Positions 1-4,314 of a stretch of DNA of 5,724 nt are shown here, piece after piece. The number at the start of each line of letters is the position of its first letter. The first letter of the stretch is position 1. This DNA is from Actinomycetes bacterium. GTDB taxonomy: Bacteria > Actinomycetota > Actinomycetes > Propionibacteriales > Propionibacteriaceae. The DNA is taken from assembly GCA_023437345.1 (NCBI GenBank), contig JAEZGC010000130.1:1-5724 (forward strand), written 5' to 3'. A program made the translations under genes and the position numbers. The notes under the pieces are model-generated. The model did no database searches. It was not told where the DNA came from and saw only the letters and a program-made list of their open reading frames with translations.

Positions 1-46
1 TGCCGCGTGTGGAGTGGTCGGTCGAGGCGGTCGGGCGTAGCCGCCG

Positions 47-57
47 GGGCTAGCGTG
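47..57 (+). promoter_or_regulatory. -10-type promoter motif, leaderless start
   Basis: The 11-mer GGGCTAGCGTG contains TAGCGT at 51-56, which fits the actinobacterial TANNNT -10 element. The GTG at 63 lies six bases past its end, where transcription would start, so the mRNA probably begins at or beside the start codon. No clear -35 hexamer is visible. The same 11-mer recurs at 1247-1257 before the next gene, which supports a promoter role. This is inference from spacing and recurrence. Confidence 0.5.
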
Positions 58-62
58 GGGTT

Positions 63-1175
63 GTGGCTTCTGTGGAGGGCCGTTCGGGGCGGTTCGTGAC
101 GGCGGACGCGTTGGTGGCTGGGCCGCGCGGGCGTCGGTTGTTGCTTGAGTTCGCCGTCGCTAGCGAAGCCGACGTGCTGGGTGGGAGTGGGGAGTTGCCC
201 TTGCGGGAGGCCGTGAGGGATGCCGCGTTCCGGTTGGCCAAGGACCACGGTCATGCTGTGACGCGGTTTCGCTGGGGCGAACTGCGGGCGCGTCCGGAGC
301 TGACTGTGGTTGACGTGGTCTCCCGGTTGGGCGACGTCCCGTTGGCCTGGGTGTCACCGGCATTGCTGGTGGCGTCGCTGACGGACTCGGTGGATTCGGC
401 GATGTACTGGCAAGGGCCGGATGGCGATGACCTGCTCTGCGCGATCCCTGAGGTGCGCGACGCGCTGATGCGGGTGGCGGATCATCTGGTGGGCTCGCCT
501 GAGGTGCAGGGGTGGGCGGCTCGGTATGACCCGGCTGACCAGTGGCAGGTGCTGTGGGACGGCGACGACCCGGCGCTCCGGCCGGACCTGGCCGAGTGGA
601 GCGCGCAGGTGGTGCAGCGCGAGCAGGCAGCGCGGCGGGACCGTCCCGCGGACCCGCGGGCGAACTGGACTGACCATTGGTGGTCGCGTCCGCCGCTGGG
701 GTTGGCGACCTCGACGGGTTCGTTCGGTGACGCGGGCCCGTATGGGCTGTGGCTCGTCGAGGACGGGTTCGGCTGGGAGACTGCGACCGTCCAGCGCCTC
801 GAGGTGGATTCGGCTGCCAAGGTCTTGGAGATCGATGGGGCGCAGGCGTGGGCTGCCCTGTGCGCCCAGTTCCCGCTGGAAGTGACCGCGTCCAAGCGGC
901 ACGACTGGTACCGCACCACAGGTCTGTCCGGAAGGTGGGTGATCCCCGACTGGAGCCGCGTCGCCGAGCACTACGACGGTATCCATCTCACTATCGCCGG
1001 CTACCTCGAGGCGGCCACGACTGGCGTTGATGTCGGCGAAGCGGCCAGCGTGATCGCGGGTTGGGGCCCGGACGCGACCTGGTGGCTGACCAACGCTGCC
1101 CGACCGGTCGGGAACGCCGTCAGGTGGCACACCACAAGCGACGGCTCTCCGACGCCCTGGACGCCCACGCTCTGA
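63..1175 (+). CDS. Tryptophan-rich protein of unknown function
   Basis: I do not recognise this 370-residue protein. It has no signal peptide or membrane-length hydrophobic segment, so it is probably cytoplasmic. It has about 21 Trp (near 6%, several times the usual level) and only two Cys. The Trp residues are spread along the chain, with clusters DHWW at 204-207 and DWYR at 281-284, and others near the C-terminus. Runs such as LRPDLAEW and IPDW, and alternating hydrophobic stretches, suggest a folded globular protein rather than a shadow frame. The GTG at 63 is preferred because a TAGCGT -10 element ends six bases upstream and there is no Shine-Dalgarno sequence, which fits leaderless translation; a second in-frame GTG lies at 72. 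A 199-bp gap and a second promoter-like motif separate it from the lipoprotein gene, so the two are probably not one operon. The open frame looks real; the function is unknown. Confidence 0.8.
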   Translation: MASVEGRSGRFVTADALVAGPRGRRLLLEFAVASEADVLGGSGELPLREAVRDAAFRLAKDHGHAVTRFRWGELRARPELTVVDVVSRLGDVPLAWVSPALLVASLTDSVDSAMYWQGPDGDDLLCAIPEVRDALMRVADHLVGSPEVQGWAARYDPADQWQVLWDGDDPALRPDLAEWSAQVVQREQAARRDRPADPRANWTDHWWSRPPLGLATSTGSFGDAGPYGLWLVEDGFGWETATVQRLEVDSAAKVLEIDGAQAWAALCAQFPLEVTASKRHDWYRTTGLSGRWVIPDWSRVAEHYDGIHLTIAGYLEAATTGVDVGEAASVIAGWGPDATWWLTNAARPVGNAVRWHTTSDGSPTPWTPTL

Positions 1176-1195
1176 AGACCACACCACACTGAGCT

Positions 1196-1228
1196 GCCGC
1201 ACCCCGATCGGCCGCGGCGGTGTTCTTC
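1196..1228 (+). terminator. Weak terminator candidate after the Trp-rich gene
   Basis: GCCGC at 1196-1200 can pair with GCGGC at 1214-1218 across a 13-base loop, and a T-rich stretch (TGTTCTTCT) follows at about 1220-1228. It lies 20 bases after the stop at 1175. The stem is only five base pairs and the loop is long, so this is a weak call. Confidence 0.2.
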
Positions 1229-1246
1229 TGTGGCGATGCGGTCGTC

Positions 1247-1257
1247 GGGCTAGCGTG
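1247..1257 (+). promoter_or_regulatory. -10-type promoter motif for the lipoprotein gene
   Basis: This is an exact second copy of GGGCTAGCGTG, with TAGCGT at 1251-1256. The ten bases after it also match the copy at 47-57 in seven positions. Transcription would start near 1262-1264, giving a leader of about 110 bases before the ATG at 1375. No -35 element is evident. The recurrence suggests that a common sigma factor serves both genes; that part is inference. Confidence 0.45.
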
Positions 1258-1362
1258 TGGTGAGGGCAACGGCGACGGGGCCGACCCAGGTCGAGGTCTT
1301 GGGTGAGGCGGGTTCGGAGCGATTTCGCGAGTCATCCAGCTTCCGTCACGGTGGCACAGGTC

Positions 1363-1367
1363 GGAGG
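1363..1367 (+). promoter_or_regulatory. Ribosome binding site fixing the lipoprotein start
   Basis: GGAGG lies seven bases before the ATG at 1375. It decides against the upstream in-frame start at 1303, whose extra 24 residues would bury the signal peptide behind a charged extension. Confidence 0.8.
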
Positions 1368-1374
1368 TACGAAG

Positions 1375-1953
1375 ATGACTCGAGGTCGCGAGCGGCCCGC
1401 CGCAACCATCCGAGCACGATTCGCCGGCGCCGTGTCAGTGGCCGGCCTGTCGCTCGCTCTCTTCGCCGGCTGCGCTGCCGGACCGGCGACGGACCCGACG
1501 CCGACCTGTACGACCGACTCGTCCGGGTACGTCGGCTACGGCACAAGTTGGCGGGCGGCTCGGGCGGCCGGGGACAACCAGCACACCGTGTTGTCCTCCG
1601 CTCCGAAGCTGCCGCTGCCCGGCGACTACGGCACGGACTGGTTCATCGAGGTCCCGTTCGATCCAGGCTTCTGGACCACGCCAGGGAACCAGATGATCAC
1701 CGAGACACTGAGGCGGTTCGGGGCCTGCCTCACCGATCGCGAGCTGTGGCCCTCCGATCCCACGACCCGACTCGGCAGCTACAGCAAGGACTGGGCGATG
1801 TTCGACTTGGCCGCTGGGACCAAAGACGGGCCGGGACGTCGACGGGAGCCCACTGTTTGTGCCGCCGCCACCGGGGATGGCTCTGGTGGAGGTCTGGCGC
1901 GAGACTGGGCAGCACGACGCTTTTCTCGTGAAGCCGGTCAAGACGCTGTCTGA
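1375..1953 (+). CDS. Lipoprotein N-terminal part, frame as it reads
   Basis: Read literally, the gene gives 192 residues. About the first 153 carry the signal peptide, lipobox and two of the three YG(T/S)(S/D)W motifs. The last 40 or so (from PGRRREPTV onward) look like out-of-frame translation. If this product is made, it would be an exported lipoprotein with an aberrant C-terminus. Confidence 0.45.
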   Translation: MTRGRERPAATIRARFAGAVSVAGLSLALFAGCAAGPATDPTPTCTTDSSGYVGYGTSWRAARAAGDNQHTVLSSAPKLPLPGDYGTDWFIEVPFDPGFWTTPGNQMITETLRRFGACLTDRELWPSDPTTRLGSYSKDWAMFDLAAGTKDGPGRRREPTVCAAATGDGSGGGLARDWAARRFSREAGQDAV

Positions 1954-2101
1954 TGGCGTGGAACTGGTTGAAGGCTCTCCCGCGCAGACGTATGGCAGCG
2001 ACTGGGTAATCGCCACCCGCGACGGCGACCACTGGATCGGCCTGTCCTACGACGAAGCCTGGCCGTTGATCGTCCAGTTGCCGGAGTGGGTGCACAAGTA
2101 G
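1375..2101 (+). pseudogene. Small lipoprotein gene split by a frameshift
   Basis: From the ATG at 1375 the product begins with an Arg-rich n-region (MTRGRERPAATIRARF). A hydrophobic stretch at about residues 17-32 ends in LFAGC, with lipidated Cys at 33, so it looks like a secreted, membrane-anchored lipoprotein. Phe at -3 is less common than Leu. The natural-looking sequence runs to about residue 153 (DLAAGTKDG), then becomes Arg/Ala/Gly-rich and stops at 1953. The +1 frame, open from 1712 to 2101, resumes plausible protein (DVDGSPLFVPPPPGMALVEV) and ends in PEWVHK. Removing one base near 1824-1840, for example in GGGCCGGG, joins them into a 241-residue protein. A short motif, YG(T/S)(S/D)W, occurs three times: at 55-59 and 85-89, and at about 206-210 in the other frame, which supports the join. 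I recognise no family. It may be a true pseudogene, a strain-specific mutation or a sequencing error; programmed frameshifting is least likely, as no clear slippery site is visible. Confidence 0.7.
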
Positions 2102-2151
2102 GGCCCCCACGGCCACGATCCGGCTCCGGACTGTCGCGCGCTCGCCCGATG

Positions 2152-2163
2152 TTGGCCGGCCAA
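2152..2163. repeat. 12-bp perfect palindrome
   Basis: TTGGCCGGCCAA is fully self-complementary and lies 50 bases after the lipoprotein stop. It could be a protein-binding site or nothing; no flanking bases extend it. Confidence 0.4.
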
Positions 2164-2270
2164 GAGTCCTGATCCGCGCTGATTGAGCGTGTTGGGGTTG
2201 GGAGGTGGGGCCGGAGTGCGCCGACGGGCGCGCTGATCAGGTGCGTGGGGAGGGGGCCGATCACCGGGCC

Positions 2271-2298
2271 GATCCGTTCGATGGACCTCGAACGGATC
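2271..2298. terminator. Perfect 11-bp inverted repeat; terminator or operator
   Basis: GATCCGTTCGA at 2271-2281 and TCGAACGGATC at 2288-2298 are exact reverse complements, separated by TGGACC. As RNA this gives an 11-bp stem with a 6-base loop. It lies 170 bases after the lipoprotein stop at 2101 and 330 bases before the HNH gene. No T-run follows, so it is not a classic intrinsic terminator, although actinobacteria often lack the U-tract. A binding site for a dimeric regulator is equally possible. The repeat is certain; the role is inference. Confidence 0.45.
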
Positions 2299-2507
2299 TG
2301 CTCGGTCTGGGCTTTGGAGTTCATTCGGATGCCGGTGTGCTCAGCGGTCAGAAGGATCTGGAATGGGAAGACCGGGTGGTGTTGCTGGTGATCGGCACGA
2401 CCGCGAGCACGCCACGGCCGAGCCGGGCGGAGGTCGTGTTGGCCCGTCCGGTTGCCCCTGGGGGCCTGACAGCACTCACGGCTGACAGTTCTGGTAGTGG
2501 CTGGAGA

Positions 2508-2516
2508 TTATCCACA
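2508..2516 (+). other. Perfect DnaA-box 9-mer
   Basis: TTATCCACA matches the strict bacterial DnaA-box consensus exactly. No second strong box was found in the window, so this is a lone site and not an origin. It lies about 120 bases before the HNH start codon. It could be a chance match or a site where DnaA influences that promoter. Confidence 0.4.
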
Positions 2517-2584
2517 GGGTACTTCTGGCACCCGCGATAGTGGGTTTGGCAAGGGAGGACGGCGTCGACTGTCGTCACAGGGCG

Positions 2585-2615
2585 ATATTATGAAGCATAA
2601 GTTCGAATAACATTC
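2585..2615 (+). promoter_or_regulatory. AT-rich promoter/operator region of the HNH gene
   Basis: This 31-base patch is about a quarter G+C in a strongly GC-rich window. TATTAT at 2586-2591 is one mismatch from the TATAAT -10 consensus, with a weak -35 candidate TCGACT at 2565-2570 (15-base spacer). Transcription would start near 2598, leaving a 30-base leader with the ribosome binding site. Two small perfect dyads overlap the patch: TTATG-AAG-CATAA at 2588-2600 and GAAT-AAC-ATTC at 2605-2615. GTTCGA at 2601-2606 matches one half of the mycobacterial LexA (SOS) box, but the left half (TGAAGC) matches only three of six positions. Promoter call moderate, operator call weak. Confidence 0.45.
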
Positions 2616-2616
2616 C

Positions 2617-2626
2617 GGGAGGAGGG
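2617..2626 (+). promoter_or_regulatory. Ribosome binding site deciding the HNH start
   Basis: GGGAGGAGGG ends three bases before the GTG at 2630; its first half gives a more usual spacing of seven. No other in-frame start nearby has such a site. Confidence 0.75.
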
Positions 2627-2629
2627 CCG

Positions 2630-3925
2630 GTGGTCGCCCAACCCGTCGAGCACGACAAGCTGCTGGCTCGGCTCGAGCAACTCCGCGCTTGGCTCGCCGA
2701 GATTCCCTTGCCGGCCTACGCCGGGCTCTCGGCGGCGGAGGCCCGCGCGGCGGCCGCGAGGACGCGGGAGCTGGTGTCGATCCTCCAGATCCATGTCGGT
2801 GCAGCGGTGCGCGCGGTGGAGCGGCTGGTGCCCGTCCGGGACACGCGGCAGCTGCTGGCCGGCGACTTCGGAGGAGACACGGCCGCGGCCCATCGCGAGC
2901 TCAAGGAAGCCCGGGTGCTGGCTGGGGCGAAGGCTGCCGAGCGGGCGGCGGCAGACGGCATGATCAGCCAGCCCCACGCAGTCGTGATCGGTGCGGCGCT
3001 TCGCCAGCTCCCCGAGCGGACCACCGACGACCAGCGAAGGATGGCCGAGCAGCAGCTGATCAGTGATGCCGCCCGGCTCTCCCCACGCGATCTGGCCACG
3101 CGGGCTCGGCGCATCATGGAGCTGTACGACCCGCCCGACGTTGTGGACTCGCACGAGAACACGTTGCTGGAGGCGCGCGAGGCGGTGGCGCGGTCGCGGG
3201 TGTCCCTGACCATGTGGGCCAACGGCGACGGCACCTGGCAGGGCAGGTTCGTCCTGCCCGAGCTCCAGGCGCGGATGCTGAAGACCGTGATCGACGCACT
3301 CGCCGCGCCGCGCCGGCAGCACCTGGAGGATGCGCAGTCCGGTCGGCTCGAGCGGCTGCGGAGCGAGGCGGAGGGCGACAAGCCCTACGACCGCAAGGCG
3401 GGTGAGGCGCTCCTCGCGCTCATCGAGCACTTGCCGGTGGACGGCTTTCCCACGACGGGCGGCACGCCAGCCCGGCTCGTGGTGACGATCGACGAGGCGA
3501 AGCTCCGCTCAGCAGTGGCGGCGGCGACGCTGGCGACCGGCGAGCGGGTGTCCGCCACGCAAGTCCGCCGGCTGGCCTGCGGCCACGGGATCCTGCCGGC
3601 CGTGTTAAGCGGCGACGGGGTCCCGGTGGATCTCGGTCGGAGTCGGCGTCTCTTCAGTAGCGCGCAGCGCGATGCTCTCGCGGTGCTCGACGGCGGGTGT
3701 GTGGCGCCGGGCTGCGACCGACCGCCGGCTTGGTGTGAAGCCCACCACGGCGGGGCGCCCTTCGCGGCAGGCGGTCGGACGGACCTGGCCGAGGGTTACC
3801 TGCTGTGCTGCTCCCACCACCACGATGCCCACCGGCAGCGGTGGCGGTTCCGACGGGCGCCCGGCGGCCGCGCAGAGGTTGATCGAGGGCGCGGCTGGGA
3901 ACGCAACCACCGGTACCGGCCATGA
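2630..3925 (+). CDS. DUF222/HNH (13E12-type) endonuclease-family protein
   Basis: This 431-residue protein has the two-part build of the actinobacterial 13E12/REP13E12 family: a long, mostly helical DUF222 region (about residues 10-330) and a C-terminal HNH module (about 345-405). DUF222 hallmarks seen include the RRLACGHGILPAVLSGDG segment and DLGRSRRLFS before the HNH part. The HNH module shows GCVAPGCDRPPAWCEAHH at 356-373, then LLCCSHHHDAH at 391-401. Cys357, Cys362, Cys369 and Cys393 are likely structural zinc ligands; His372/373 and His397/401 sit where the HNH metal ligands and general base belong. The middle Asn position (TDLxNG in relatives) is Glu388, and the loop after HH is slightly longer than in relatives I recall, so nuclease activity is uncertain. 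The family is multicopy in many actinobacteria; several mycobacterial members are LexA-controlled, and one REP13E12 copy is the phiRv1 prophage attachment site. The biological role is not established. It converges with guaB1. Confidence 0.9.
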   Translation: MVAQPVEHDKLLARLEQLRAWLAEIPLPAYAGLSAAEARAAAARTRELVSILQIHVGAAVRAVERLVPVRDTRQLLAGDFGGDTAAAHRELKEARVLAGAKAAERAAADGMISQPHAVVIGAALRQLPERTTDDQRRMAEQQLISDAARLSPRDLATRARRIMELYDPPDVVDSHENTLLEAREAVARSRVSLTMWANGDGTWQGRFVLPELQARMLKTVIDALAAPRRQHLEDAQSGRLERLRSEAEGDKPYDRKAGEALLALIEHLPVDGFPTTGGTPARLVVTIDEAKLRSAVAAATLATGERVSATQVRRLACGHGILPAVLSGDGVPVDLGRSRRLFSSAQRDALAVLDGGCVAPGCDRPPAWCEAHHGGAPFAAGGRTDLAEGYLLCCSHHHDAHRQRWRFRRAPGGRAEVDRGRGWERNHRYRP

Positions 3926-3968
3926 GCCATCCGCGACTGGGGCGGTCGTCTGGCTGATCCAGGGCCGA

Positions 3969-4205
3969 GGTCCGCCGGCCTGGAAGACCGTGCGCGTCAT
4001 CCGCACGGGGCGTGGTGCGCATACTTGGAAGACCGTGCGTGTCATCCGCACCGGGCGTGGTGCTCCCGCCTAGGAGACCGTGCGCATCATCCGCACCGGG
4101 CGTGGTCCGCCTACCTGGAAGACCGTGCGCACCATCCGCACCGGGCGTGGTGCGCCTGCCTAGGACACCGTGCGCATCATCCGTACAGGGGGCGGTCCGC
4201 CTGCC
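3969..4205. repeat. Five 45-bp tandem repeats plus a partial copy
   Basis: Units start at 3969, 4014, 4059, 4104 and 4149, each exactly 45 bases; a partial sixth (GGTCCGCCTGCC) covers 4194-4205. The conserved core reads GACCGTGCG, then CATCATC or a variant, then CGCACCGGGCG. In unit 1 the dyad is perfect: CCGTGCG at 3988-3994 pairs with CGCACGG at 4002-4008 around 7 bases. In the other units an inserted C after CGCAC leaves a 5-bp core (with one G-T pair in unit 5). Variable positions partly alternate between units (TGGAAG or TAGGA; GTCC or GTGC), hinting at a 90-bp higher-order period. The array fills the gap between the convergent 3' ends of the HNH gene and guaB1. It could be a variable-number repeat, a set of terminator-like hairpins in both directions, or clustered protein sites. 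No conclusive coding signal is seen in any frame. Confidence 0.9.
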
Positions 4206-4217
4206 CGCGGGCAGCGG
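4197..4217 (-). terminator. Hairpin closing the repeat array, possible guaB1 terminator
   Basis: CTGCCCGCGGGCAG at 4201-4214 is a perfect 14-bp palindrome, and CCG/CGG on either side pair further if C4200 is bulged. It lies about 100 bases after the guaB1 stop on the minus strand, at the edge of the 45-bp array. There is no T-run, so the terminator role is inference. Confidence 0.35.
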
Positions 4218-4314
4218 CGTGGACGTGCGGCGGGCACCCATCGGCTGACAGGCGGGCCGGGTCGTCGGCTGGAGGCGGAGGGGCGGCCGCGTGTCGGTCT
4301 GGGTACGCCGCAGG

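Larger units (their letters stand above)
2102..2629. other. 528-bp gap without a convincing gene
   Basis: No frame here has a start with a spaced ribosome binding site and protein-like sequence. Landmarks are the palindrome TTGGCCGGCCAA at 2152-2163, an 11-bp inverted repeat at 2271-2298, a DnaA-box 9-mer at 2508-2516, CTGT-CGTC-ACAG at 2569-2580, and an AT-rich patch at 2585-2615. It probably holds the end of the lipoprotein transcript and the control region of the HNH gene. Confidence 0.6.

Noticed and set aside
354..1202. 282-residue minus-strand open frame opposite the Trp-rich gene
   Set aside because: It is Arg/Pro-rich, typical of the complement of GC-rich coding DNA, with no start signal.
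1303..1374. N-terminal extension of the lipoprotein from an upstream start
   Set aside because: The GGAGG at 1363-1367 points to the ATG at 1375, and the extension would precede the signal peptide by 24 charged or polar residues.
1257..1931. 224-residue plus-strand frame overlapping the lipoprotein gene
   Set aside because: It is Arg-rich shadow sequence. The lipoprotein frame has the ribosome binding site, signal peptide and lipobox.
2271..2298. LexA (SOS) box in the inverted repeat
   Set aside because: The half-sites are in the outward order with a 6-base spacer; the known box is TCGAAC-N4-GTTCGA.
2205..2540. Open frame of 111 residues in the gap before the HNH gene
   Set aside because: Its GTG overlaps the only purine-rich stretch, so there is no spaced ribosome binding site. 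Third-position G+C is lower than in the real genes, the composition is not protein-like, and the frame crosses the inverted repeat and DnaA box.
2500..2620. Replication origin (DnaA box plus AT-rich patch)
   Set aside because: Only one box is present, and there is no dnaA, dnaN or plasmid replication gene nearby.
3969..4205. Possible CRISPR array
   Set aside because: There are no unique spacers: the whole 45-bp unit repeats head to tail, and no cas genes are present.
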